A DNA stretch of 64,000 bases, from the NCBI RefSeq assembly GCF_026236535.1, contig NZ_JAHTMW010000002.1:62001-126000 (forward strand), written 5' to 3'. This document shows, in pieces, positions 16,678-24,456 of this stretch; the stretch's first letter is position 1; each line of letters opens with the position of its first letter. Made by a program: the position numbers and the translations under genes. The notes under the pieces are model-generated. The model saw nothing but the letters and a program-made list of their open reading frames with translations, had not been told where the DNA came from and ran no database searches. Source of the stretch: Streptomyces sp. SKN60. GTDB taxonomy: Bacteria > Actinomycetota > Actinomycetes > Streptomycetales > Streptomycetaceae.

Positions 16678-18137
16678 CACGCCTCCCCGTAGCCGGCCGG
16701 GAGGTGGATCATCTTGTGCTCCAGGTACTCGGACAGGCCCTCGGGGCCGAACTCCCGGCCCAGGCCGCTGTTCTTGTAGCCGCCGAAGGGGCCGAGCATG
16801 TCGAGGCTGAAGGTGTTGACGTTGAAGGTGCCGGTGCGGACCCTGCGGGCGAAGTCGATGCCGTGCTCCACGTCGCCGGTCCAGACGCTGCCGGACAGGC
16901 CGAAGTCGGAGTCGTTCGCGATCCGCAGCGCCTCGTCCTCGTCCCCGTACGGCAGGAGGCAGATCACCGGACCGAAGATCTCCTCGCGGGCGATCCGCAT
17001 CGCGTTGTCGACGTCGCCGAAGAGCGTCGGCTCCACGTACCAGCCGCGCTCCAGGCCGGCCGGGCGGCCGCCGCCGGTGAGCACCTTGGCGCCCTCGGCC
17101 TGGCCGATGCCGATGTAGTCGAGGGAGCGCTGCTGCTGGCGCCGGGCGACCAGCGGGCCGACCTGGGTGGCCGGGTCGAGCGGATCGCCGACCACGAGCG
17201 CGCCGGCCGCGGCGGCGAAGGCCTCGGCGATCTCGTCGTAGCGGGAGCGGGGGGCGAGGATGCGGGTCTGGGCCACGCAGGCCTGCCCGTTGTTCATCCA
17301 CGCGGCCGGGACGATGCCGGCGACGGCGGCCGCCAGGTCGGCGTCCGGCAGGACGACCGCGGCGGACTTGCCGCCGAGTTCGAGGGTGACCCGGGTGAGG
17401 TTGCGGGAGGCGACCTCCATCACGCGCTTGCCGGCCGCGACCGAGCCGGTGAAGGAGACCTTGTCGACGCCGGGGTGCCCGACCAGGTACTCGCTGACCT
17501 CACGGTCGGCGGGGAGGATGCTGAGCACCCCCTCCGGCAGCCCGGCGTCCGCCGCGATCTCGCCGAGGATGTACGAGTCGAGAGGCGACTCCGGCGAGGG
17601 CTTGAGGACCACGGTGCAGCCGGCGAGCAGCGCGGGCCCGAGCTTGGCGGCGGCGGTGAACTGCGGCACGTTCCACGGCACGACGGCCGCGACCACCCCG
17701 ACCGGCTCGCGCCGCACGAGCAACGGCCCGAGGACGCCGGGACGCCGCTCCTCGTACGCGTACGCCCGGGCGACGTTGATCGCCGAGTCCCACACCATCA
17801 TCGCGCCGAGCGCCTGCGCGAGCACCGACCAGGAGTACGGCGAGCCGTTCTGCGCGCTGATGGAGCGGGCGATCTCCTCGTGGCGGACGGCGATGGCGTC
17901 CTTGATCCGCGAGACGACCTCGATCCGCTCCTCCAGCGTCGTACGCGGCCACGGCCCCTCGTCGAAGGCGCGGCGCGCGGCGGCGACGGCCCGGTCGACA
18001 TCGCCCGCGGAGGCGTGCGGGACGCGCCCGATGACCTCCTCGGTGTGCGGGGAGATCACCTCGATGACCTCGCTGCCGAGCGGGTCGGTCAACTCGCCGC
18101 CGATGAACAGTTTTCCGTGCTCCACAAGCTCGGTCAT
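16677..18137 (-). CDS. NAD(P)-dependent aldehyde dehydrogenase
   Basis: The 486-residue protein is a canonical ALDH. It shows the cofactor-binding PWNVPQFTAAAKLGPALLAG and TGSVAAGKRV, the general base Glu in TLELGGKSA and the catalytic Cys in NNGQACVAQTR, with the C-terminal EEIFGPVICLLPY and GYKNSGLGREFG. It oxidises an aldehyde to an acid, fitting the oxidation of a steroid side-chain alcohol or aldehyde on the way to a CoA ester; the substrate is inferred from context. The ATG is backed by GGGAGGCA. It heads a two-gene operon with the ferredoxin, and its upstream region carries the same 25-bp element as fadA5. Confidence 0.9.
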   Translation of the reverse strand: MTELVEHGKLFIGGELTDPLGSEVIEVISPHTEEVIGRVPHASAGDVDRAVAAARRAFDEGPWPRTTLEERIEVVSRIKDAIAVRHEEIARSISAQNGSPYSWSVLAQALGAMMVWDSAINVARAYAYEERRPGVLGPLLVRREPVGVVAAVVPWNVPQFTAAAKLGPALLAGCTVVLKPSPESPLDSYILGEIAADAGLPEGVLSILPADREVSEYLVGHPGVDKVSFTGSVAAGKRVMEVASRNLTRVTLELGGKSAAVVLPDADLAAAVAGIVPAAWMNNGQACVAQTRILAPRSRYDEIAEAFAAAAGALVVGDPLDPATQVGPLVARRQQQRSLDYIGIGQAEGAKVLTGGGRPAGLERGWYVEPTLFGDVDNAMRIAREEIFGPVICLLPYGDEDEALRIANDSDFGLSGSVWTGDVEHGIDFARRVRTGTFNVNTFSLDMLGPFGGYKNSGLGREFGPEGLSEYLEHKMIHLPAGYGEA

Positions 18138-18197
18138 GACCGACTGCCTCCCTGGGGGCCGCACGCCGACTCCGGAATCTGAATCTGACTCTGCATC

Positions 18198-18222
18198 AGA
18201 ACTGATACCAGTTCTAGTTCTG
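18198..18222. promoter_or_regulatory. Shared 25-bp operator-like element upstream of ALDH
   Basis: AGAACTGATACCAGTTCT (perfect 7-bp arms) is followed directly by AGTTCTG. It aligns without gaps with the element at 27431-27455: both begin AGAACT and end GTTCTAGTTCTG. Read on the minus strand, 18203-18216 is TAGAACTGGTATCA, a KstR-like box with one mismatch. Confidence 0.65.
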
Positions 18223-18271
18223 CTTGACCAGAGACGGGATGTCGATCGGGATACCGATACCGACATGGACG

Positions 18272-18299
18272 CTGACAGTTCGTCAGTTCTCGTTATAGT
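18272..18299 (+). promoter_or_regulatory. Promoter and CTGAC-N5-GTCAG operator of the metallo-hydrolase gene
   Basis: CTGACAGTTCGTCAG (18272-18286) is the third copy of the CTGAC-N5-GTCAG palindrome. Its left arm doubles as a -35-like CTGACA, placed 16 bp from a good -10 TATAGT (18294-18299). A bound protein would therefore cover the -35 element and spacer. Confidence 0.6.
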
Positions 18300-18346
18300 G
18301 GCCTCGGTCAACCAAGCTCCGTACCGCCGTGGAGAGACGAGGCCCC

Positions 18347-19405
18347 ATGACCGAGCCCGAGCCCAGCGAGCAGGTCATCGCCCACGGCGGAGGCGTCTGG
18401 TCCCTGCGGGTGCCCATCCCCGACAACCCCCTCGGGCACACCCTGGTGCACGTCGTCGACACCGACCGCGGGCCCGTGCTCGTCGACACCGGGTGGGACG
18501 ACCCCGAGTCCTGGGCCGAACTCACCACCGGGCTCGGGACGCTCGGGCTCGCGCCCGGCGATGTGCACGGGGTGGTCGTCACCCACCACCACCCCGATCA
18601 CCACGGCCTTTCCGGCAAGGTCCGCGAGGCGTCCGGCGCCTGGATCGCCATGCACGCCGCCGACATCGCCGTCGTCCGCCGCACCCGCGAGTCCGCACCC
18701 GGCACGTGGCTCGACTACCTGGCCCGCAAGCTCGCCGCCGTCGGCGCCCCCGAGGAGCATCTCGCGCCGCTGCGCGCCGCACGGGCCGCCGGCGGGCGGA
18801 TGCGCACCCTGCCGGGGCTGCGGTCCGCGCTGCCCGACCGGGAGATCGTGCCCGGCGAGCTCCTCGACCTCGCCGGACGCCGGCTGCGCGCCGTGTGGAC
18901 GCCCGGCCACACCCCCGGCCACGTCTGCCTCCACCTGGAGGAGGCGCACCCCGCCGGACTGCCCGGCCACGGCCGCCTCTTCTCCGGCGACCACCTCCTC
19001 CCCGGGATCAGCCCGCACATCGGCCTGTACGAGGACCCCGAGGACGCCACCGCGACCGACCCGCTCGGCGACTACCTCGACTCCCTCGAACGCATCGGCC
19101 GGCTCGGCGTCGCCGAGGTCCTGCCGGCCCACCAGCACGCCTTCGCCGACGCCGCCGGCCGGGTCCGCGAACTCCTCGACCACCACGAGGAGCGCCTCGC
19201 CGGCCTGCTCGCCCTCCTCGCCACCCCCCTCACCCCCTGGCAGCTCGCCGAGCGCATGGAGTGGAACCGCCCCTGGGACCGCATCCCGCACGGCTCCCGC
19301 AACATCGCCGTCAGCGAGGCCGAGGCCCACGTCCGGCGCCTGGTGAAGCTGGGCCGGGCGGAGGCGGTGCCGGGGACGGACCCGGTGGCGTACGCGGCGG
19401 TGTGA
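18347..19405 (+). CDS. Metallo-beta-lactamase fold hydrolase
   Basis: A 352-residue MBL-fold protein with the metal-binding motif VVTHHHPDHHG, a second ligand region WTPGHTPGHVCLH and FSGDHLLPGI. A C-terminal winged-helix-like extension (about residues 275-352) follows, as in LACTB2-like/YobT-like hydrolases. It probably hydrolyses a thioester, ester or lactone; the substrate is unknown. The ATG has GAGACGAGG upstream; a GTG 18 bp earlier is also in frame but lacks a ribosome-binding site. It is transcribed divergently from the ALDH-ferredoxin operon across a region full of operator-like palindromes, so it may belong to the same steroid or fatty-acid response. Confidence 0.85.
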   Translation: MTEPEPSEQVIAHGGGVWSLRVPIPDNPLGHTLVHVVDTDRGPVLVDTGWDDPESWAELTTGLGTLGLAPGDVHGVVVTHHHPDHHGLSGKVREASGAWIAMHAADIAVVRRTRESAPGTWLDYLARKLAAVGAPEEHLAPLRAARAAGGRMRTLPGLRSALPDREIVPGELLDLAGRRLRAVWTPGHTPGHVCLHLEEAHPAGLPGHGRLFSGDHLLPGISPHIGLYEDPEDATATDPLGDYLDSLERIGRLGVAEVLPAHQHAFADAAGRVRELLDHHEERLAGLLALLATPLTPWQLAERMEWNRPWDRIPHGSRNIAVSEAEAHVRRLVKLGRAEAVPGTDPVAYAAV

Positions 19406-19451
19406 CGTACGGCTCCGGGAGCGGCGAGCACCCGGCCGGTAAAGTGGGCGG

Positions 19452-19560
19452 TCGTCGTCATGCCCGTACAGGGGGAAGCCGGTGGGAATCCGGCACTGAC
19501 CCGCAACCGTGAGCCACCCTCCCAGGTGGTGAGTCGGAACGCCCGGTACGGGACGTGAGC
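19452..19560 (+). ncRNA. Cobalamin (B12) riboswitch
   Basis: The conserved B12-riboswitch core is easy to see: GGGGGAAGCCGGTGGGAATC (from 19471) followed by CGGCACTGACCCGCAACCGTGA and, farther on, GAGTCGGAACGCC. A -10-like TAAAGT lies at 19440-19445. Downstream, GCCGGCACC (19561-19569) can pair with GGTGCCGG (19605-19612), a likely part of the expression platform in front of the ribosome-binding site. B12 binding should switch off the operon that follows. Confidence 0.92.
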
Positions 19561-19638
19561 GCCGGCACCGTCGAGGAATACGGCGCCGGAGGCTGGCCCC
19601 CCGGGGTGCCGGTGTCCGGTGCCCGCAGAGAGGGACCC

Positions 19639-20898
19639 ATGATCAGCGTTCGCCGCGCCGCCGCCGCACTCGCGGCCGGTGCCGTGCTCAGCACCACCGC
19701 CGCCGGAGTGGCCGCCGCCGCGCCCTCGCCCACCCCCTCCCCCGCCAAGATCCCGGCCGGGCTCTACGGCACGGCCGACCCCACCTACGACGGCGTCTGG
19801 CGCCAGTCGCTGGCCTTCCTCGCCCAGCGCAGCTCCGGCATCCAGCCCGCCGACCAGTCCGTCGACTGGCTGCTCGGCCAGCAGTGCGCGAACGGTGCCT
19901 TCGCCTCGTACCGCCCCGAGCCGGCCAAGGCCTGCGACGCCAAGACCATGCTGGACAGCAACGCCACCGCCGTCGCCGTGCAGGCGCTCGCCGCCGTCGA
20001 GCGCCAGTCCGCCGACCCGGCAGAGGTCGCCAAGGTCGCGAGGGCGGGCGCGGCCTGGCTCAAGAGCGTGCAGAACAAGGACGGCGGCTGGAGCTTCACC
20101 CCCGGCGGCCCCAGCGACGCCAACTCCACCTCGATCGTCGTCAACGCGCTCGTCGTCGCCGGTGAGCGGCCCGCGAACGTGAAGTCCGCGGCCGGCAAGA
20201 ACCCGTACGACGCGCTGCTCACCTTCGCCCTCCCCTGCACCGCGAAGGACGGCGGCGCGGGAGCGTTCGCGTACCAGCCCGACAAGGCCGGCAAGCTGCT
20301 CGCGAACGCCGACGCCACCGCCGCCGCGACCCTCGCCGGCCTCGGCAAGGGCATCACCGCGCGCGGCGCCCAGCCCCAGCAGCAGCCGACCTGCACCGAC
20401 CTGCCGAAGCCGACGCCGGAGCGGGCCGCGCTCAACGGCGCCTCCTACCTCGCCGCGCAGCTCGCGAAGACCGGCCACCTGAACACCCCGCCGATGCCGG
20501 GCGCCGCGGCGGGCGCCGCCGAGCTGCCCGACTACGGCAACACCGCCGACGCCGTCGTGGCGCTCGCCGCCGCCGGGGCTAAGCAGGAGGCCACCGGCTC
20601 CCTGGCCTGGCTGGAGAAGAACTCCGCGAGCTGGGCCAAGAGCTCCGGCCCGGCCGCCTACGCCCAGCTGGTCTTCGCCGCGCACGCAATGGACACCGAC
20701 CCGCGCAGCTTCGGCAGCACCGACCTCCTGGAGCAGCTGAACGCGACCGGCCCCGCGCCGAAGGCACCCGACAACTCGAAGGCGTCCGCGGGCGCCGCCG
20801 AGGACGAGGGCGGCTTCGACCTGTGGTGGATCATCGGCATCGGCATGGTCGTCGGCGTCGGCATCGGCTTCCTGCTCAGCGGCCGCAACAAGAAGTGA
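19639..20898 (+). CDS. Secreted membrane-anchored alpha/alpha-toroid protein, candidate cobalamin capture protein
   Basis: The 419-residue protein has a signal peptide (RRAAAALAAGAVLSTTAAG, cleavage near Ala-Ala-Ala-Pro) and a helical toroid domain of about residues 45-370 with repeats such as WLLGQQCANGAFASY and WLKSVQNKDGGWSFTPGG. A C-terminal helix (WWIIGIGMVVGVGIGFLL) ends in a basic anchor GRNKK. The fold class is shared with terpene cyclases and with the alpha domain of intrinsic factor/transcobalamin. It is the first gene behind a cobalamin riboswitch and heads an ECF transporter operon, so extracellular corrinoid binding is a good hypothesis, though not shown. The ATG follows AGAGAGGGACCC. 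Catalysis as a prenyltransferase is unlikely outside the membrane. Confidence 0.75.
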   Translation: MISVRRAAAALAAGAVLSTTAAGVAAAAPSPTPSPAKIPAGLYGTADPTYDGVWRQSLAFLAQRSSGIQPADQSVDWLLGQQCANGAFASYRPEPAKACDAKTMLDSNATAVAVQALAAVERQSADPAEVAKVARAGAAWLKSVQNKDGGWSFTPGGPSDANSTSIVVNALVVAGERPANVKSAAGKNPYDALLTFALPCTAKDGGAGAFAYQPDKAGKLLANADATAAATLAGLGKGITARGAQPQQQPTCTDLPKPTPERAALNGASYLAAQLAKTGHLNTPPMPGAAAGAAELPDYGNTADAVVALAAAGAKQEATGSLAWLEKNSASWAKSSGPAAYAQLVFAAHAMDTDPRSFGSTDLLEQLNATGPAPKAPDNSKASAGAAEDEGGFDLWWIIGIGMVVGVGIGFLLSGRNKK

Positions 20899-20909
20899 GG
20901 ACGGACGTC

Positions 20910-21593
20910 GTGAGCAGCGGAAGCGGGCGGGTCCGGACCGGGCTCGCCGCGGCCGTCGGCGCCGCGATCGTGGCGGCCGCCGCCGTGCCCGCCCACGCCG
21001 CCGGGTCCGGCTACCGCTACTGGTCCTTCTGGGAGAACCAGGGCACCGACTGGGCGTACGCCACGCAGGGCCCGGCGACCGCCCGGCCCGCCGACGGCGA
21101 CACGGTCGGCTTCCGCTTCGCCGTCAGCCGGGACGCCTCCGACGCGACCCGCCCCTCCGCCGTCCCCGATTTCACCCGGATCTGCGCGGGCGTGGAGCCG
21201 AAGGCCGGTACGAAGCGGGTCGCCGTCGTCATCGACTTCGGGCGCCCCGAGGACGCCCCGGCGGGCGAGCGGCCGCCGGCCCCGGCGCCGCGCACCGCGT
21301 GCCCGCAGGTACGGGAGGACGCCACCGCCGCCGAGGCGCTTGCGGCCGTCGCCAAGCCGCTGCGCTACGACGCCAACGTGCTGCTGTGCGGGATCTCCGG
21401 CTACCCGAAGCAGGGCTGCGGCGAGCAGGTCGCGCTCCCGGAGGAGCAGCCGACGCGCGCCACCGGGGGGACCGGCACCACCGCGTCCGACTCCGACTCC
21501 GGCGGGCCGTCCGTGGGCCTGGTCGTGGGCGGGGCCGCGGTGCTGCTGCTCGGCACGGCGGGCGTCGTGCAGGCCCGCCGCCGGCGCGGATGA
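20910..21593 (+). CDS. Secreted C-terminally anchored protein of the cobalamin ECF operon
   Basis: A 227-residue protein with a signal peptide ending AHAAG, a mature domain beginning YRYWSFWENQGTDWAYATQG with an aromatic-rich beta-type pattern, two Cys pairs (one around RICAGV and RTACPQV, one around LLCGISGYPKQGCG), a Thr/Ser/Asp linker and a C-terminal helix plus RRRRG anchor. I do not recognise the domain. Its place between the toroid protein and EcfT, with GAGGACGG before the GTG start and an ATGA overlap into EcfT, says it works with the uptake system. It might be the partner domain that completes a two-part corrinoid binder, as in intrinsic factor; that is speculation. Confidence 0.7.
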   Translation: MSSGSGRVRTGLAAAVGAAIVAAAAVPAHAAGSGYRYWSFWENQGTDWAYATQGPATARPADGDTVGFRFAVSRDASDATRPSAVPDFTRICAGVEPKAGTKRVAVVIDFGRPEDAPAGERPPAPAPRTACPQVREDATAAEALAAVAKPLRYDANVLLCGISGYPKQGCGEQVALPEEQPTRATGGTGTTASDSDSGGPSVGLVVGGAAVLLLGTAGVVQARRRRG

Positions 21594-22726
21594 CCCCGGC
21601 GGGATCCACGGGACACGGCCTCGTCGCGCGGCTGCGCGCGCCGCGGGCCGACCGGGCGAACGCGCTGCACCCCGGTGCTTGGTGGCTCTGGGCGCTCGGC
21701 CTCGCCGTGGCCGCCTCCCGCACCACCAATCCGCTGCTGCTCGGGATGGTCGTCGGCGTGGCGGGTTACGTGGTGGCCGCGCGCCGCACCGACGCGCCGT
21801 GGGCCCGCTCGTACGGCGCGTTCGTGAAGCTGGGTCTCGCGGTCGTCGGCATCCGGGTCCTCTTCTCCCTGCTCCTCGGCTCGCCGATCCCCGGCGCGTA
21901 CGAGCTGTTCGCACTGCCCGAGGTGCCGCTCCCGGACTGGGCGCAGGGCATCCGGATCGGCGGCCGGGTGACCGCCGAGCAGCTGGTGTTCGCGCTGTAC
22001 GACGGGCTGAAGCTGGCGACCCTGCTGATCTGCGTGGGCGCGGCGAACGCGCTGGCCAACCCGTCGCGGCTGCTCAAGTCGCTGCCGGGCGCGCTGTACG
22101 AGGTGGGGGTCGCCGTGGTCGTCGCGATGACCTTCGCGCCGAACCTGGTCGCGGACGTGGTGCGGCTGCGCACCGCCCGGCGGCTGCGCGGGCGGCCCAC
22201 CGGCGGGGTGCGGGCGCTGCTCCAGATCGGCCTGCCGGTGCTCGAGGGCGCGCTCGAACGGTCGGTGGCGGTGGCGGCGTCGATGGACGCGCGGGGGTAC
22301 GGGCGTACGGCGCGGGTGCCGGCGGCGGTACGGCGTACCACCAACGTCCTCACCCTGGGCGGTCTGCTCGGGGTGTGCGCCGGTTCGTACGGCCTGCTGG
22401 CCGCGCAGGGCGCGGGCTACGGCGTGCCGCTGCTCGTGGCGGGCCTCGTCGCGGCGGTCGCGGGCCTCAGGCTCGGCGGCCGGCGCACCGTCCGCACCCG
22501 CTACCGGCCGGACCGGTGGGGCGCGCGGGCCTGGCTGGTCGCGGGCTCGGGTATCGCCGTGGCCGCGCTGGTGATCTGGACGGGCGCGGCGGTGCCGGGG
22601 GCGATGCGCCCCGGGGTCGTCCCGCTGGAGGCGCCCGAGCTGCCGGTGTGGCCGGCGCTGTCTGTGCTGGTCGGGCTGCTGCCCGCGTTCGTGGCCCCGG
22701 TGCCGGAGGAGAGTGCGCGTCCGTGA
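21590..22726 (+). CDS. ECF transporter T component (CbiQ/EcfT family)
   Basis: A 378-residue integral membrane protein of the CbiQ family with about six to eight hydrophobic segments. The coupling helices carry the family signatures: ARRLRGRPTGG and, further on, SMDARGYGRTARV (the A-R-G motif pair that contacts the ATPases). It transmits ATP hydrolysis to the substrate-binding S component. The ATG overlaps the preceding stop (ATGA), and its own stop overlaps the ATPase start (GTGA). The riboswitch upstream implies cobalamin or a precursor as the substrate. Confidence 0.88.
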   Translation: MTPAGSTGHGLVARLRAPRADRANALHPGAWWLWALGLAVAASRTTNPLLLGMVVGVAGYVVAARRTDAPWARSYGAFVKLGLAVVGIRVLFSLLLGSPIPGAYELFALPEVPLPDWAQGIRIGGRVTAEQLVFALYDGLKLATLLICVGAANALANPSRLLKSLPGALYEVGVAVVVAMTFAPNLVADVVRLRTARRLRGRPTGGVRALLQIGLPVLEGALERSVAVAASMDARGYGRTARVPAAVRRTTNVLTLGGLLGVCAGSYGLLAAQGAGYGVPLLVAGLVAAVAGLRLGGRRTVRTRYRPDRWGARAWLVAGSGIAVAALVIWTGAAVPGAMRPGVVPLEAPELPVWPALSVLVGLLPAFVAPVPEESARP

Positions 22727-24456
22727 TCCGTTTCGAGAACGTCTCGGTGACGTACGACGGGGAGTCCGCGCCCACCCTCAAGGACGTGGACCTGACCGTG
22801 CCCGAAGGCGAGCTGGTGCTCCTCGTCGGGCCCTCGGGCGTCGGCAAGTCCACCCTGCTCGGGGCCGTCTCCGGTCTCGTCCCGCACTTCACCGGCGGCA
22901 CGCTGCGGGGCCGGGTGACGGTCGACGGGCGCGACACCCGCACGCATCCGCCGCGCGAGCTGGCGGACGTGGTGGGCACGGTGGGCCAGGACCCGCTCGC
23001 CCACTTCGTCACCGACACGGTCGAGGACGAGCTCGCCTACGGCATGGAGTCCCTGGGCCTGGCCCCGTCCGTGATGCGGCGCCGCGTCGAGGAGACCCTG
23101 GATCTCCTCGGCCTCGCGGACCTGCGCGACCGCCCGATCGCCACCCTCTCCGGCGGCCAGCAGCAGCGCGTCGCCATCGGCTCCGTCCTCACCCCGCACC
23201 CCAAGGTCCTCGTCCTCGACGAACCGACCTCGGCCCTCGACCCCTCGGCGGCGGAGGACGTCCTCGCCGTCCTCCAGCGCCTGGTCCACGACCTCGGCAC
23301 GACGGTCCTCATGGCGGAGCACCGCCTGGAACGCGTGGTCCAGTACGCGGACCGCGTCCTGCTCCTGCCCGAGTCCGTCATGGGCCCGCCCGCCGAGATG
23401 ATGGCGGTCTCCGCCATCCACCCCCCGGTCGTCGCGCTGGGCCGGGCGGCCGGCTGGTCCCCGCTGCCGCTGACGGTGCGGGACGCGCGGCGGGCGGCGG
23501 GGCCGCTGAAGCGGGCGCTGGCGGGGCGGGTGCCGGGTGCGCCTGAAAATCCAGCCCCGCCGGCGATTGAGGCGCGGGGGGCTGGGGGCAGCGCCCCCTC
23601 ACGCGGCGGAGCCGCATATGTCACAGCCGGGAAGGGGCGGGGTGGGGGAATCTCCCTGTTCAAGCGGCGCCGCACCGAACCCACCACCCCAGCCGCCCCC
23701 ACCCCCCTCGTCCATGTCGACCGTCTCGCCGTCCGCCGCGCCCGCATCGACGCCCTCCGCCGCCTCACCCTCACCGTCGCCCCCGGCGAGACCATCGCCC
23801 TCATGGGCCGCAACGGCGCCGGCAAGTCGACCCTGCTCGGGACGCTCGTAGGGACGATCACGCCCACCTCCGGGACCGTGCGGGTCGCGGGACTCACCCC
23901 GCACGCCACCGACCCGCGGCAGCTGATCCGCCACGTCGGGCTCGTCCCGCAGGAGCCGCGGGACCTGCTGTACGCGGACACCGTCGCCGCCGAGTGCGAG
24001 GCGGCGGACGCCGACGCGGGCGCGCCGCCCGGAAGCTGCCGGGAGCTGGTGTCGGAGCTGCTGCCGGGGGTCGCGGACGACACTCACCCCCGGGACCTGT
24101 CCGAGGGCCAGCGCCTCGCCCTCGCCCTCGCCGTCGTCCTGACCGCCCGCCCGCCCCTGCTCCTCCTCGACGAACCGACCCGCGGGCTCGACTACGCGGC
24201 GAAGGCGCGCCTGGTGCACCGGTTGCGGGCGCTCGCCGCCGAGGGGCACGCGATCGTCCTGGCGACGCACGACGTGGAGCTGGCGGCGGAGCTGGCGCAC
24301 CGGGTGGTGATCATCGCGGGCGGCGAGGTGGTCGCCGACGGCCCGACGGCCGAGGTCGTGGTCTCCTCCCCCGCCTTTTCGCCGCAGGTCGCGAAGGTGC
24401 TCGCGCCGGAGCCGTGGCTCACGGTCGAGCAGGTCGAGGAGGCACTCCGCGCATGA
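22723..24456 (+). CDS. Fused EcfA1-EcfA2 ATPase of the ECF transporter
   Basis: The 577-residue protein carries two ABC ATPase domains. The first has Walker A GPSGVGKST, signature LSGGQQQRVAIG and Walker B VLVLDEPTSALDP; the second has GRNGAGKST, DLSEGQRLALA and LLLLDEPTRGLD. The linker (about residues 270-325) is Pro/Gly/Ala-rich and partly encoded by a dispersed Streptomyces repeat read in frame (PENPAPPAIEARGAGG and onward). Both halves look catalytically complete. The GTG start overlaps the EcfT stop and the stop overlaps the S-component start. Position and the riboswitch assign it to the cobalamin-type uptake system. Confidence 0.9.
   Translation: MIRFENVSVTYDGESAPTLKDVDLTVPEGELVLLVGPSGVGKSTLLGAVSGLVPHFTGGTLRGRVTVDGRDTRTHPPRELADVVGTVGQDPLAHFVTDTVEDELAYGMESLGLAPSVMRRRVEETLDLLGLADLRDRPIATLSGGQQQRVAIGSVLTPHPKVLVLDEPTSALDPSAAEDVLAVLQRLVHDLGTTVLMAEHRLERVVQYADRVLLLPESVMGPPAEMMAVSAIHPPVVALGRAAGWSPLPLTVRDARRAAGPLKRALAGRVPGAPENPAPPAIEARGAGGSAPSRGGAAYVTAGKGRGGGISLFKRRRTEPTTPAAPTPLVHVDRLAVRRARIDALRRLTLTVAPGETIALMGRNGAGKSTLLGTLVGTITPTSGTVRVAGLTPHATDPRQLIRHVGLVPQEPRDLLYADTVAAECEAADADAGAPPGSCRELVSELLPGVADDTHPRDLSEGQRLALALAVVLTARPPLLLLDEPTRGLDYAAKARLVHRLRALAAEGHAIVLATHDVELAAELAHRVVIIAGGEVVADGPTAEVVVSSPAFSPQVAKVLAPEPWLTVEQVEEALRA
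23544..23652 (+). repeat. Dispersed Streptomyces repeat absorbed into the ATPase linker
   Basis: The stretch starting GAAAATCCAGCCCCGCCGGC and GATTGAGGCGCGGGG, then GGGGGCAGCGCCCCC, GCGGCGGAGCCGC and GGAAGGGGCGGGGTGGGG, is a well-known intergenic repeat type in Streptomyces chromosomes. Here it lies within an open reading frame and keeps the frame between the two ATPase domains. Confidence 0.7.
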
